Source of the DNA: Exiguobacterium profundum | GTDB lineage: Bacteria; Bacillota; Bacilli; Exiguobacteriales; Exiguobacteriaceae | Length of the DNA: 64,000 bases | Assembly: GCF_001909285.1 (NCBI RefSeq) | Contig: NZ_MRSV01000001.1 | Location: forward strand, 1,473,641 to 1,537,640 | Reading direction: 5' to 3' | Shown: positions 29,109-37,950 of the stretch, one piece after another | Position numbering within the stretch: position 1 is the stretch's first letter | Layout: every line of letters starts with the position of its first letter | Translations under genes and position numbers: made by a program | Notes under the pieces: model-generated | Databases searched by the model: none | The model's input: only the letters and a program-made list of their open reading frames with translations | What the model was told of the DNA's origin: nothing

Positions 29109-29732
29109 ATGAACTTACCATTCATGGACATCTTTAAGGATTGGGCAAAGGATTATGATACGACGGTCGAGGGGCATGATGAGCAATATCACGAAGTCTT
29201 CATCGGATATGAGCAAATGCTCGATGAGGTTGCCCTACATGTCGAAGGAAGGGTACTTGAGTTTGGTGTCGGAACAGGAAACTTGAGCAGTCGAATTATA
29301 AAAGGACATCCGTTGATTGCGATTGAACCGTCGCCGGAAATGCGACAAATTGCTGTTGAAAAGTTGGGGATTGAAGTACTCGAAGGTGATTTTCTCCGAT
29401 ATCCGAAGTTATCACATGTAGATACGATCGTATCGTCATATGCTTTTCACCACTTGACAGATTCTGAAAAGGCCACGGCCATTGGTCGATATGTCGAAGA
29501 CTGGGAACACCCGAAGTTCGTGTTGCTTGATACGATGTTTGAGTCACCAGCAGCTCGTCAGGACATCATCGATTGGGCGACTGCGAAAGGGTACTCGGAC
29601 CTCGTCGAAGATTTAAATCGTGAATACTATCCATATACGTCAACGATTCGTTCCATGTTAGAAGAGAACGGATACAACGTGACGATGACGCAGAAAAACA
29701 AGTTTGTCTGGCTCGTAACAGCCACTAAATAA
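29109..29732 (+). CDS. yrrT: SAM-dependent methyltransferase, YrrT family
   Basis: Class I methyltransferase of 207 aa with unknown substrate. SAM-binding motif I is [14 protein letters not shown], the acidic end of strand 2 is IAIEPSPEM, and motif IV-like [13 protein letters not shown] is present. N-terminal [13 protein letters not shown] and C-terminal [17 protein letters not shown] match YrrT, the first gene of the B. subtilis yrrT-mtnN-mccA-mccB operon. Methyltransferase activity yields S-adenosylhomocysteine, which the following enzymes recycle. luxS starts 16 bases later. Confidence 0.88.
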   Translation: MNLPFMDIFKDWAKDYDTTVEGHDEQYHEVFIGYEQMLDEVALHVEGRVLEFGVGTGNLSSRIIKGHPLIAIEPSPEMRQIAVEKLGIEVLEGDFLRYPKLSHVDTIVSSYAFHHLTDSEKATAIGRYVEDWEHPKFVLLDTMFESPAARQDIIDWATAKGYSDLVEDLNREYYPYTSTIRSMLEENGYNVTMTQKNKFVWLVTATK

Positions 29733-29748
29733 CGAGGAGGAATTACTC

Positions 29749-30216
29749 ATGAAAACATATAATGTTGAAAGTTTTAACTTGGATCATACGAAAGTAAAGG
29801 CGCCGTTTGTCCGTTTAGCTGGTGTGAAAGAAGGGACGGCTGACACGATTTATAAATACGATATTCGTTTCATTCAACCGAACGAAGGACTCATGCCGAT
29901 GCGCGCGGTTCATTCACTTGAGCATTTGATTGCCGAGAACAGTCGCAATCATTCCGAAGACATTGTCGATATCTCACCGATGGGTTGCCAGACAGGTTTC
30001 TATTGGACAATGCTCAATGATGGGAACTACGAACGAATGCTTGACCTCGTGGAAGCGACGTTGCGTGATGCGATGAACGCTGAGGAATTGCCTGCGCAAA
30101 ACCCTGTTCAATGTGGGAATGCGAACCATCATGATTTCGAAGGTGCCAAAAAATTAGCGGCAGACATGCTCGCAAAACGTGATGAATGGCATATCGTCTT
30201 CAAGGACGAGGCATAA
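29749..30216 (+). CDS. luxS: S-ribosylhomocysteine lyase LuxS
   Basis: Splits S-ribosylhomocysteine into homocysteine and the AI-2 precursor DPD. 155 aa with the metal site His55, Glu58, His59 (HSLEHLIAE) and a third ligand from the Cys/His stretch [13 protein letters not shown]. The catalytic cysteine is in [11 protein letters not shown]. In B. subtilis luxS is a separate gene; here it occupies the place of mtnN in the sulfur operon, so homocysteine is formed directly next to the enzymes that consume it. The nucleosidase that feeds LuxS is not in this window. Confidence 0.97.
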   Translation: MKTYNVESFNLDHTKVKAPFVRLAGVKEGTADTIYKYDIRFIQPNEGLMPMRAVHSLEHLIAENSRNHSEDIVDISPMGCQTGFYWTMLNDGNYERMLDLVEATLRDAMNAEELPAQNPVQCGNANHHDFEGAKKLAADMLAKRDEWHIVFKDEA

Positions 30217-30217
30217 G

Positions 30218-31156
30218 ATGATTGTCCGTGACGTCTATAAACTCATCGGAGACACACCGCTTATTGAACTTCGAACGCTTCCTATACCAGCGAATGTCAA
30301 AGTGTACGGAAAGCTCGAGATGATGAATCCAGGTGGGAGTGTCAAAGACCGACTCGGGATGAATTTGATTGAACGGGCGATTGAGCGTGGCGATGTGGCA
30401 CCTGGTGGAACGGTGATCGAACCGACAGCAGGCAATACGGGGATCGGGCTTGCGCTCGCTTGCCAACGATTCGGGATTCGCCTCATGACGGTCACTCCTG
30501 AAAAATTCAGTCAAGAGAAACAGGCATTGATGCGACTGCTCGGAGCAACAGTCGTCAACACGCCGACGGAACTCGGCATGAAGGGCGCAATCGCACATGC
30601 CATTGAGTTGGCTAAAGAACATGACGCCTATGTCCCAGAACAGTTCTCGAACCCGGATAACCCGGATGCTTACGTCGACATCCTTTCCCATGAATTGTTG
30701 AAAGATGTGCCACAAATTGACGTATTTGTAGCGGGAGCGGGATCAGGAGGCACGTTCACCGGTGTCGCCAAATCATTAAAGCCACTTGGGACGAAAACTG
30801 TCGTCGTGGAGCCGGTCGGTTCCATTTTGAATGGCGGTGAACCAGGACCACATAAAACAGAAGGAATTGGCGTCAAAAAATGGCCACCATTTCTGGAGAA
30901 GTCTTCCGTCGATGCGATTCATACCATCACAGATGAGGAAGCCTTCTATTACGTGGCACATCTAGCGAAACAGGAAGGCTTGCTCATCGGTAGTTCTTCA
31001 GGGGCTGCCATTGCAGCATGTGTAAAAGAAGCGAATCAATTAACGGAAGGCACGATTGTCACCATCTTGCCTGATAGTGCAGAACGATATTTAAGTCAAG
31101 GAATTGTCAAGGAGGCAGAACATGCGTACAAAGACAGCACTCATTCACGGCGGTAA
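30218..31156 (+). CDS. mccA: Cystathionine beta-synthase / O-acetylserine-dependent (MccA-type)
   Basis: PLP enzyme that condenses homocysteine with an activated serine to cystathionine in reverse transsulfuration. 312 aa. Features are IGDTPLIELRTLP, PLP lysine in NPGGSVKDRLGM, PTAGNTGIGLALAC, the phosphate loop AGSGGTFTGVAKSL and GSSSGAAIAAC. ATG immediately after the luxS stop. MccA versus ordinary cysteine synthase is decided by the operon: luxS precedes and the gamma-lyase follows. It overlaps the next gene by 35 bases. Confidence 0.9.
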   Translation: MIVRDVYKLIGDTPLIELRTLPIPANVKVYGKLEMMNPGGSVKDRLGMNLIERAIERGDVAPGGTVIEPTAGNTGIGLALACQRFGIRLMTVTPEKFSQEKQALMRLLGATVVNTPTELGMKGAIAHAIELAKEHDAYVPEQFSNPDNPDAYVDILSHELLKDVPQIDVFVAGAGSGGTFTGVAKSLKPLGTKTVVVEPVGSILNGGEPGPHKTEGIGVKKWPPFLEKSSVDAIHTITDEEAFYYVAHLAKQEGLLIGSSSGAAIAACVKEANQLTEGTIVTILPDSAERYLSQGIVKEAEHAYKDSTHSRR

Positions 31157-32279
31157 AACGACGGACCCGTTGACAGGGGCCGTCACGCCACCGATTTATC
31201 AAACGAGCACGTATAAGCAAGACGGGATTGGCAACTTGCGAGAAGGGTACGAGTACTCACGATCAGCAAACCCGACTCGGACGGCATTAGAGACATTGAT
31301 TGCCGACATCGAAGGCGGCGTGCAAGGATTTGCATTCGGATCTGGGATGGCAGCCATCTCGACGGTGCTTATGTTATTGAAATCTGGAGACCACGTCATC
31401 GTCGGGTCTGATGTATATGGAGGAACGTACCGTGTATTCAATCGAGTATTTCAGTCACGAGGCTTGGAAGCAACTTTTGTCGATACATCCGATGAAGCAG
31501 CGGTTCGGGATGCGCTTCAAGCGAACACGAAAATGATTTATGTCGAGACCCCGACAAATCCTCTCTTGAACGTGACGGACATTCGGGCGATGCGTACGAT
31601 TGCCGATGAAGCAGATGTGTTACTCGTCGTGGACAATACGTTTATGACCCCTTACTTCCAAAATCCGATTGATCTTGGTGCAGACTACGTCCTTCACAGT
31701 GCCACGAAGTACTTAGGTGGACATAGTGACGTCGTAGCGGGACTTGTTGTCGCACGTACGGAAGAGCAGGGCGAGGCCTTGGCGTTCCTTCAAAACTCTG
31801 TTGGCGCAGTCCTTGGACCACAAGATAGCTTCCTTGTTGTACGGGGAATCAAGACGTTGGCTGTTCGGATGGAAGAGATTGAATCGAATGCACGAGCATT
31901 GGTTGAATTCCTTCAGTCGAACGAGTCTGTATCACGCGTGCTCCATCCAAGTGTATCCAGTGAGGAAGCGAAGCGGATTCATTTATCGCAGGCACGTGGA
32001 TTCGGTGGGATGATCGCATTTGATGTCGGTTCAGCGGAAGCGGCAGAAATGATGGTAGCGAAGACGAAATACTTCACGCTCGCAGAAAGTTTAGGAGCGG
32101 TTGAGAGTTTGATCAGTGTTCCGGCACGCATGACACATGCGTCGATTCCAGCCGAACGCAGAGCGGAACTTGGCATCACCGATGGGCTCGTCCGTATTTC
32201 GGTCGGACTTGAGGACATTGATGACTTGATTGAAGACTTGGCACAAGCATTAACAGCAATTGAACAAGTGAAACAATAA
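31122..32279 (+). CDS. mccB: Cystathionine gamma-lyase (MccB-type)
   Basis: PLP enzyme of the Cys/Met metabolism family, 385 aa, releasing cysteine from cystathionine. N-terminal TALIHGGKTTDPLTGAVTPP, GYEYSRSANPTR, VYGGTYRVF and PLP lysine Lys196 in HSATKYLGGHSD. MetB, MetC and methionine gamma-lyase share this fold; coupling to mccA favours the gamma-lyase of reverse transsulfuration. The ATG lies behind AAGGAGG inside the end of mccA, in a different frame. A strong terminator ends the operon. Confidence 0.92.
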   Translation: MRTKTALIHGGKTTDPLTGAVTPPIYQTSTYKQDGIGNLREGYEYSRSANPTRTALETLIADIEGGVQGFAFGSGMAAISTVLMLLKSGDHVIVGSDVYGGTYRVFNRVFQSRGLEATFVDTSDEAAVRDALQANTKMIYVETPTNPLLNVTDIRAMRTIADEADVLLVVDNTFMTPYFQNPIDLGADYVLHSATKYLGGHSDVVAGLVVARTEEQGEALAFLQNSVGAVLGPQDSFLVVRGIKTLAVRMEEIESNARALVEFLQSNESVSRVLHPSVSSEEAKRIHLSQARGFGGMIAFDVGSAEAAEMMVAKTKYFTLAESLGAVESLISVPARMTHASIPAERRAELGITDGLVRISVGLEDIDDLIEDLAQALTAIEQVKQ

Positions 32280-32286
32280 ACGGTCA

Positions 32287-32310
32287 GGGCGCGATTTCGC
32301 GCCTTTTTTT
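32287..32310 (+). terminator. Terminator after mccB
   Basis: GGCGCG / CGCGCC stem with an ATTT loop followed by seven T. Confidence 0.9.
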
Positions 32311-32386
32311 CATGAAACAAAAGTCTTGTATCGGGAGTCTTTCATCGACTAAACTGTCTTTAACTTGTAAGAGAGCGGGTGAACGT

Positions 32387-33265
32387 GTGAATAAGGGAGT
32401 ATGGACGACAATCGGGGCCTACGTCATGTGGGGCGTCCTTCCGATTTATTGGAAATTTTTACAAGAGGTGCCAAGTGGTCAAATTTTGGCGCATCGAATC
32501 GTTTGGTCATTTTTATTTATTCTTCTCGTTCTGAGATGGACAAATCAGTGGAAAGAGTTCGGTTACGCACTTCGACATCCGGCTACACGAAACGCATTCA
32601 TGTTGAACGGATTCATCGTCAGTGCCAACTGGTTTGTATACATATGGGCTGTCAATCACGGATATATCATTGAAGCTTCTCTCGGCTACTACATCAATCC
32701 TCTCGTCAGTATGGTGTTAGGGGTGCTCGTCTTTCGGGAATCATTAAATCGAGTCCAATGGATGGCCGTTGGGATTGCATCAATTGGCGTCCTCGTCTTG
32801 ACGTTAGGATACGGCACGTTCCCGTGGATTTCATTCGTCTTGGCGAGTACGTTCGGATTCTATGGAATGGTGAAGAAACGACGTCCTCTTGCTTCTACGG
32901 TCAGCCTAGGAATTGAAACGCTGGCGGTAGTCCCGGTGGCATTGCTCTTCCTCGGAAATCAAGTTGTCACCGACAATATTGCGTATAACATGTCGCCTGT
33001 CATTTGGATCGCCCTTCTTGGAACGGGCGTGGTCACGGCGTTACCTCTTCTCCTGTTTGGGTACGGGGCACAACATATCCCGTTCACGCTTGTCGGGTTT
33101 CTTCAATTTATCGCACCGACACTTAGCTTGATTATCGGGGTCGTCATGTACCATGAACCGTTCACGGCATACCATGTCTTTGCCTTCACCTGCATTTGGC
33201 TCGCTATTTTCTTCTTTAGTTGGAACAGTTGGGTCGTCGCTCGTAAACGTCGTCAGTTGATTTAG
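32387..33265 (+). CDS. rarD: RarD-family EamA transporter
   Basis: Inner-membrane drug/metabolite-type permease, 292 aa, with ten predicted membrane helices in two EamA repeats. Family signature near the start is GVWTTIGAYVMWGVLPIYWK, with LAHRIVWSFLF, NWFVYIWAVNHGYIIEASLG and YYINPLVSMVLG. The GTG start behind GAGAGCGGGTG is chosen because the longer reading adds 25 residues without a site. Substrate is unknown (the chloramphenicol link of E. coli RarD is weak). It stands alone between the mccB terminator and deoC. Confidence 0.9.
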   Translation: MNKGVWTTIGAYVMWGVLPIYWKFLQEVPSGQILAHRIVWSFLFILLVLRWTNQWKEFGYALRHPATRNAFMLNGFIVSANWFVYIWAVNHGYIIEASLGYYINPLVSMVLGVLVFRESLNRVQWMAVGIASIGVLVLTLGYGTFPWISFVLASTFGFYGMVKKRRPLASTVSLGIETLAVVPVALLFLGNQVVTDNIAYNMSPVIWIALLGTGVVTALPLLLFGYGAQHIPFTLVGFLQFIAPTLSLIIGVVMYHEPFTAYHVFAFTCIWLAIFFFSWNSWVVARKRRQLI

Positions 33266-33344
33266 ATTTGAAAGCTGTTACATCTCATCAAAACATGGTA
33301 ATATGTTAGATGTCAGACTTATTTGTCAGAGGAGGAAATGAATC

Positions 33345-34010
33345 ATGGAATTAGCCCGTTATATCGACCACACAGCTTTAAAGGCTGAAACAACAAAAGA
33401 TCAAATTACAACACTTTGTGCAGAAGCGCTCGAATACAAATTCGCAAGCGTTTGTGTCAACCCGACATGGGTCAAATATGCAGCAGAACAACTCAAGTCA
33501 GATGATGATGTCAAAGTATGTACAGTCATCGGTTTCCCACTTGGTGCAAACACACCTGAGGTAAAAGCATTTGAAACAAAAGATGCGATTGCCAATGGAG
33601 CAGATGAAGTAGACATGGTCATCAACATCGCAGCACTCAAAGATGCTGACTACGATCTCGTAGAACGTGACATCCGTGCGGTTGTCGAAGCGGCAAACGG
33701 TACACTCGTCAAAGTCATCTTCGAAACATGCATGCTTACAAAAGAAAAAATCAAAAAAGCTGCCGAACTTTCAGTGAAAGCTGGAGCAGACTTCGTCAAA
33801 ACATCGACTGGTTTCTCGACTGGTGGCGCGACAGTTGAAGACATTCGCCTCATGCGTGAGACGGTCGGACCTGACATCGGCGTAAAAGCTTCAGGTGGCG
33901 TCCGTGACTTCGAAGGTGCGAAAGCGATGATCGATGCTGGTGCGACACGTATCGGTGCTTCAGCAGGTATCGCGATTGTCACTGGTGGACGTTCAGACAG
34001 CGACTATTAA
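33345..34010 (+). CDS. deoC: Deoxyribose-phosphate aldolase
   Basis: Cleaves 2-deoxyribose-5-phosphate to glyceraldehyde-3-phosphate and acetaldehyde in deoxynucleoside catabolism. 221 aa TIM barrel with [37 protein letters not shown] and KVIFETCML. The Schiff-base lysine is in [14 protein letters not shown], and VKASGGVRD is the phosphate site. GAGGAGG site. Codon use is strongly biased, as in highly expressed genes. No pdp, nupC or deoR neighbours are present, so it is detached from a classical deo operon. Confidence 0.96.
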   Translation: MELARYIDHTALKAETTKDQITTLCAEALEYKFASVCVNPTWVKYAAEQLKSDDDVKVCTVIGFPLGANTPEVKAFETKDAIANGADEVDMVINIAALKDADYDLVERDIRAVVEAANGTLVKVIFETCMLTKEKIKKAAELSVKAGADFVKTSTGFSTGGATVEDIRLMRETVGPDIGVKASGGVRDFEGAKAMIDAGATRIGASAGIAIVTGGRSDSDY

Positions 34011-34017
34011 TAAGTGG

Positions 34018-34046
34018 TTGACCACACGACTTAATTTCACTATAAT
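34018..34046 (+). promoter_or_regulatory. Sigma-A promoter of rpsU-yqeY
   Basis: TTGACC, a 17-nt spacer and perfect TATAAT, starting seven bases after deoC. Confidence 0.9.
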
Positions 34047-34105
34047 ATGATATGACGTGTGAAACACGTTTCCTTAGTCGTGTAATTCGGAGGGAGGGAA
34101 AACTA

Positions 34106-34279
34106 GTGGAAACTCGTGTCCGTAAAAACGAATCGCTTGAAGACGCTCTTCGTCGTTTCAAACGCGGTGTTTCGAAAGATGGCACACTTGCCGAAGTTCG
34201 TAAACGTCGTCACTACGAAAAGCCAAGCGTAAAACGTAAATTGAAATCAGAAGCTGCGCGTAAGCGTAAGAAATTCTGA
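34106..34279 (+). CDS. rpsU: 30S ribosomal protein S21
   Basis: Small basic ribosomal protein, 57 aa. [35 protein letters not shown] and the KRKKF end match S21. The GTG start behind CGGAGGGAGGG replaces a longer upstream reading. It is followed 33 bases later by yqeY, as in Bacillus. Confidence 0.97.
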   Translation: METRVRKNESLEDALRRFKRGVSKDGTLAEVRKRRHYEKPSVKRKLKSEAARKRKKF

Positions 34280-34312
34280 TTCCAGTTTCATTTGTAGAGA
34301 GGGTGTTGGCTC

Positions 34313-34762
34313 ATGAGTCTTCAAGAACGCTTGACGGACGACATGAAGCAAGCCATGCGCGCGAAACAAAAGGATCGTCTTACGACAATCCGGATGGTCA
34401 AAGCGTCGCTCCAAAATGAGGCTATCAAACTAGGTCGTCAAGATCTTACCGAGGAAGAGGAACTCACGGTGCTCAACCGAGAGATGAAACAGCGCAGAGA
34501 CTCCCTCCGAGAATTCGAAAGCGCTGGTCGTGAAGACCTTGCTTCCAAAGTAGCAGAAGAGATTGTCGTCCTAGAAGCCTATATGCCTGAACAACTTTCA
34601 GAAGATGAAGTGACCGCCATCGTCCAAGCAGCAATTGCTCAAACGAATGCAGCCGCTCCATCAGATATGGGTAAGGTGATGGGCGTCGTCATGCCGCAAG
34701 TCAAAGGCAAGGCAGACGGTGGTCTTGTGAACCGAATCGTCAAACAACAATTGACGAATTGA
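34313..34762 (+). CDS. yqeY: YqeY/GatB-domain protein
   Basis: Conserved 149-aa protein with an N-terminal helical GatB/YqeY domain ([40 protein letters not shown]) and a C-terminal tail domain ([19 protein letters not shown]). The tail domain is shared with GatB and some glutaminyl-tRNA synthetases, so tRNA-related binding is likely, but the function is not established. Linkage with rpsU is widespread in Firmicutes. Confidence 0.92.
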   Translation: MSLQERLTDDMKQAMRAKQKDRLTTIRMVKASLQNEAIKLGRQDLTEEEELTVLNREMKQRRDSLREFESAGREDLASKVAEEIVVLEAYMPEQLSEDEVTAIVQAAIAQTNAAAPSDMGKVMGVVMPQVKGKADGGLVNRIVKQQLTN

Positions 34763-34766
34763 TGAA

Positions 34767-34810
34767 AAAAGCAGTTACTTTTCGGGAAACCGAAAGTTTC
34801 TGCTTTTTTT
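34767..34810 (+). terminator. Terminator after yqeY
   Basis: Long imperfect stem: AAAAGCAG outer arm pairing with CTGCTTTT and an inner TTTCGG / CCGAAA helix, followed by a T tract. Confidence 0.8.
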
Positions 34811-34818
34811 GTTTTTTC

Positions 34819-34847
34819 TTAAACCACATTCAATCTTGTTTCGTATA
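34819..34847 (+). promoter_or_regulatory. Sigma-W-like (ECF) promoter of the floA operon
   Basis: TTAAAC, a 17-nt spacer and CGTATA. The layout is the same as at 818-846 before the floT operon (TGAAAC, 17 nt, CGTATA). The B. subtilis counterpart yqeZ-floA-yqfB is a known sigma-W target, which supports the assignment. Confidence 0.65.
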
Positions 34848-34895
34848 CACTAGAGATAGGAGATAGCTTTGAATTTGGAAGGGGGTAGCAAGACG

Positions 34896-35408
34896 ATGAC
34901 ATTTGGTCTCGGAGTGATTCTGACAGTCTTTTTTGTCTTTTTTGTCCTTCTTGGAATTGAAGTGTTCGTAGCAGGGTTTGGATTGTTCGGTTTGCTTGGG
35001 ATCGGAGCCGTCGTTGCGAGTTTGATTATGGCTGGTGCGACGATCGGTCAACTGTGGCTATCGATTGGTCTCGCGGCAGCGGTGCTAACAGGTCTCGGCT
35101 TTTGGGCATACCGCCGCTTGAGTACGAATCGTCCGCTCATTTATAAAGGGTTGATTTTGACGGATTCGACATCGACTGAAAAAGGCTACTTGTCCCACGA
35201 AGATCGAAAACAACTTCTCGGCAAAGTGGGAGTCACCTTGACACCACTTCGCCCAGCAGGTACTGCCGAAATCGACGGAGAACGACTTGATGTCGTGACG
35301 GAAGGTGGCTATCTCGATCAGCAGACAAAAATTCAGGTTTATAAAGTGGATTCTGGACGGATTGTCGTTCGAAGCTTTGTAGAACCGAAGGAGGATGTAA
35401 CAGAATGA
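34896..35408 (+). CDS. NfeD-family membrane protein (YqeZ-like, short form)
   Basis: Partner of FloA, 170 aa. Three or four hydrophobic segments occupy roughly residues 3-90 ([60 protein letters not shown]). A soluble OB-like domain follows (about 110-170, [20 protein letters not shown]). It lacks the N-terminal ClpP-like protease found in B. subtilis YqeZ, so it is the truncated NfeD1b form. ATG behind AAGGGGG is preferred over an upstream TTG. Overlaps floA by four bases. Confidence 0.88.
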   Translation: MTFGLGVILTVFFVFFVLLGIEVFVAGFGLFGLLGIGAVVASLIMAGATIGQLWLSIGLAAAVLTGLGFWAYRRLSTNRPLIYKGLILTDSTSTEKGYLSHEDRKQLLGKVGVTLTPLRPAGTAEIDGERLDVVTEGGYLDQQTKIQVYKVDSGRIVVRSFVEPKEDVTE

Positions 35409-36391
35409 CACCAGAATTACTGACAACGTTACTCATTACAGGTGGAGGATTGATTGCACTTGCCGTATTCTTCACGTTCGTACCGGTCGGACTATGGATC
35501 AGTTCGTTTGCAGCGGGCGTCCACGTCGAGATCTTCACATTGATTGGAATGCGCCTTCGTCGCGTTATTCCCTCGAAAATCGTGAACCCGTTGATTAAAG
35601 CGGTTAAAGCAGGAATTGAATTAAACACGAACCAACTTGAAAGTCACTTCTTGGCTGGTGGTAACGTAGACCGCGTTGTGAACGCATTGATTGCGGCGCA
35701 CCGTGCGAATATTGAATTGTCATTCGAACGGGCTGCTGCCATCGATTTGGCAGGACGTAACGTGCTCGAGGCTGTACAGATGTCAGTTAACCCGAAAGTC
35801 ATTGAAACGCCATTTATTGCGGGTGTCGCGATGGATGGGATTGAAGTGAAGGCAAAAGCACGTATTACCGTACGTGCGAATATCGATCGTCTCGTCGGTG
35901 GTGCGGGAGAAGAAACGATTATCGCCCGTGTCGGTGAAGGGGTCGTGTCGACAATCGGTTCACAAAACAACCACAAGCACGTACTAGAGAATCCGGATAT
36001 GATTTCACGGACTGTCCTCACAAAAGGTTTAGATTCAGGAACAGCGTTTGAGATTCTTTCGATCGATATTGCCGACATCGATATCGGTAAGAACATCGGC
36101 GCGGTCTTGCAGACGGACCAAGCAGAAGCAGATAAGAAAATCGCTCAAGCGAAGGCGGAAGAACGTCGCGCGATGGCGATTGCGCGCGAACAAGAAATGA
36201 AATCTTCAGTAGAAGAAATGCGTGCGAAAGTTGTCGGTGCCGAAGCGGAAGTCCCACTCGCGATGGCAGAAGCGTTACGAAACGGAAAGCTTGGTGTCAT
36301 GGATTACGTGAACTACTTGAACGTTCAAGCGGATACAGAAATGCGAAAAGCGATTGGGGCACCTGTCGATTCTGAATCAGATAATGAGTGA
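35405..36391 (+). CDS. floA: Flotillin-like protein FloA
   Basis: SPFH-domain scaffold of membrane microdomains, 328 aa as in B. subtilis FloA. N-terminal membrane hairpin (about residues 5-30). The family core includes [40 protein letters not shown] and [20 protein letters not shown]. Further on are [20 protein letters not shown] and a short Ala/Glu coiled coil ([19 protein letters not shown]). It is coupled to nfeD upstream (ATGA) and to the next gene (GTGA). Two complete flotillin systems therefore occur within 36 kb. Confidence 0.96.
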   Translation: MTPELLTTLLITGGGLIALAVFFTFVPVGLWISSFAAGVHVEIFTLIGMRLRRVIPSKIVNPLIKAVKAGIELNTNQLESHFLAGGNVDRVVNALIAAHRANIELSFERAAAIDLAGRNVLEAVQMSVNPKVIETPFIAGVAMDGIEVKAKARITVRANIDRLVGGAGEETIIARVGEGVVSTIGSQNNHKHVLENPDMISRTVLTKGLDSGTAFEILSIDIADIDIGKNIGAVLQTDQAEADKKIAQAKAEERRAMAIAREQEMKSSVEEMRAKVVGAEAEVPLAMAEALRNGKLGVMDYVNYLNVQADTEMRKAIGAPVDSESDNE

Positions 36392-36816
36392 TTGATATGG
36401 ATGGACTATGGGTACTCTTGTTAGCCGCCTTCGGAATTGCCTCGGCAGTGATGAAACGGCTAAAAAAATCATCGTCCTCTGGAGACCGTCCTCAAAGCAG
36501 TGAACTGAAACGCTATTTGGATTCGGTAGGGGACGTCATGAAAGAGATTGAAACGGCATTCGATGACTCGGAAAAAAAACCGGCGCCACAAAAGGTGAGG
36601 CGTCGAGTCGCTCGAACGGTAGAAGAACGACCGGCTCCACGTGAACGTCAAGTCGAGATGCCGAAAGTGAGCGCGCAATTCGAACAAGCGGTTAAAATTC
36701 CACCGATTCAAAAGGAAAAGAAACCGAGACAACTGAACGTTTCACAAAAGCGAATGCGGGAAGCTGTCATTTGGAGTGAGGTATTACAACCTCCTATCTC
36801 GAAACGGAAGAAGTGA
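36388..36816 (+). CDS. Unknown small membrane-anchored basic protein, floA operon
   Basis: Not recognised. The 142-aa product has one short N-terminal hydrophobic helix (about residues 5-20, [17 protein letters not shown]), a charged middle with a short helix ([20 protein letters not shown]), and a Pro/Arg/Lys-rich, probably disordered tail. GTG start overlapping the floA stop. It lies where Bacillus has yqfB (a sigma-W operon member), but similarity to YqfB cannot be judged by eye. Yeast-two-hybrid-like bait role is not implied; the only inference is a membrane-peripheral accessory of FloA. Confidence 0.72.
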   Translation: MIDMDGLWVLLLAAFGIASAVMKRLKKSSSSGDRPQSSELKRYLDSVGDVMKEIETAFDDSEKKPAPQKVRRRVARTVEERPAPRERQVEMPKVSAQFEQAVKIPPIQKEKKPRQLNVSQKRMREAVIWSEVLQPPISKRKK

Positions 36817-36820
36817 ACGG

Positions 36821-36849
36821 AAGGCAGTGACGTCATGTTACTGCCTTTT
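36821..36849 (+). terminator. Weak terminator after the floA operon
   Basis: AAGGCAGT / ACTGCCTT stem with an 11-nt loop and only four T, so readthrough toward phoH is possible. Confidence 0.55.
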
Positions 36850-36874
36850 GCGCGTGGAAATTACGCGGTCTTTC

Positions 36875-36903
36875 TTTCACGATAGGCGTGATAGTGCTAA
36901 AGT
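36875..36903 (+). promoter_or_regulatory. Possible sigma-A promoter of phoH-pgpH-ybeY-dgkA
   Basis: TTTCAC, a 17-nt spacer and TAAAGT, about 34 bases before phoH. Both hexamers are imperfect. Confidence 0.45.
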
Positions 36904-36936
36904 AAAAGAGGAATAACCGATTTTAATGAGGGGGCA

Positions 36937-37908
36937 ATGCATCCATTGATTATGACTGATAAAATACCATTCGTCATGGAACATGCGAACGAAGCACAAG
37001 CTTTACTCGGACCGAAAGATGAAGTGTTCCAGGCGATTGAAACAGAATTGAAAGTGGCACTCATCCCAAGGGGTGAGGAGTTGATTATTCAAGCCGATAC
37101 ACTTGAGGCTCTTGAATTAACGAAACAAGTGATCATCACCTTGCAGACGTTAGTGAAAAAAGGTGCACGTCTAAATGAAAGTGATGCCATTAGCGTCATC
37201 CAGCACATTCAAGTCGGAAAGGGAGATGAACTGCTCGAACATTATGAACGAGTTGTTTTTACGACGAATAAGGGGAAACCGATTCGTGCCAAGACAGTAG
37301 GTCAAAGCCGGTATGTTCGTGCGATTGAACGACGTGATCTCGTCTTTGGTATCGGACCAGCCGGAACAGGAAAGACGTACCTAGCTGTCGTACTTGCGGC
37401 GCGTGCCTTAAAAGAAGGGCAAGTCAAACGGATCATCTTGACGCGTCCTGCCGTTGAAGCGGGAGAGAACCTTGGATTTTTACCGGGAGATTTAAAAGAG
37501 AAAGTGGACCCATATCTCCGCCCATTATACGACGCCCTATTTGATGTGTATGGCGTGGAACAGACGAACCGTTTGTTAGAACGGGGCACGATTGAAGTGG
37601 CTCCGCTCGCTTATATGCGTGGACGCACGTTAGAAGATGCGTTCGTCATCTTGGATGAGGCCCAGAATACAACAAAAGAACAGATGAAGATGTTTTTGAC
37701 GCGACTCGGTTTTGGATCGAAAATGGTGGTCACAGGGGATTTGACCCAAGTCGATTTACCGAAAGGCAAGGCATCGGGGTTACAGGAAGCGTTACGCCTG
37801 TTAGAAGGCGTGGATGGTATTCATTTTGAACACTTCAGTGCGTCTGACGTCGTCCGTCATCCGCTCGTTAAGAAAATCATCAACGCCTATAGTACGGACC
37901 TCACTTAA
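36937..37908 (+). CDS. phoH: PhoH-family ATPase/RNA helicase-like protein
   Basis: Cytoplasmic P-loop ATPase, 323 aa, linked in the literature to RNA metabolism and genetically to YbeY. Walker A is GIGPAGTGKTYLAVVLA near residue 140, followed by RIILTRPAVEAGENLGFLPG and Walker B FVILDEAQNTTKEQMKMFLT, and VVTGDLTQVDLPKGKASGL. The N-terminal KH-like region is short. Start uncertain: ATG at 36937 is close to GAGGGGG, and TTG at 36946 has better spacing. In Bacillus yqfC and yqfD (sporulation) precede phoH; both are missing. Confidence 0.93.
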   Translation: MHPLIMTDKIPFVMEHANEAQALLGPKDEVFQAIETELKVALIPRGEELIIQADTLEALELTKQVIITLQTLVKKGARLNESDAISVIQHIQVGKGDELLEHYERVVFTTNKGKPIRAKTVGQSRYVRAIERRDLVFGIGPAGTGKTYLAVVLAARALKEGQVKRIILTRPAVEAGENLGFLPGDLKEKVDPYLRPLYDALFDVYGVEQTNRLLERGTIEVAPLAYMRGRTLEDAFVILDEAQNTTKEQMKMFLTRLGFGSKMVVTGDLTQVDLPKGKASGLQEALRLLEGVDGIHFEHFSASDVVRHPLVKKIINAYSTDLT

Positions 37909-37950
37909 ATGTACGTGTGAGGTCACCAGATCGTGAAAGGGGGGGCACGA

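Noticed and set aside
36821..36849. Strong operon boundary before phoH
   Set aside because: The hairpin has only four T, so it is listed as a weak terminator and separate transcription of phoH is not claimed.
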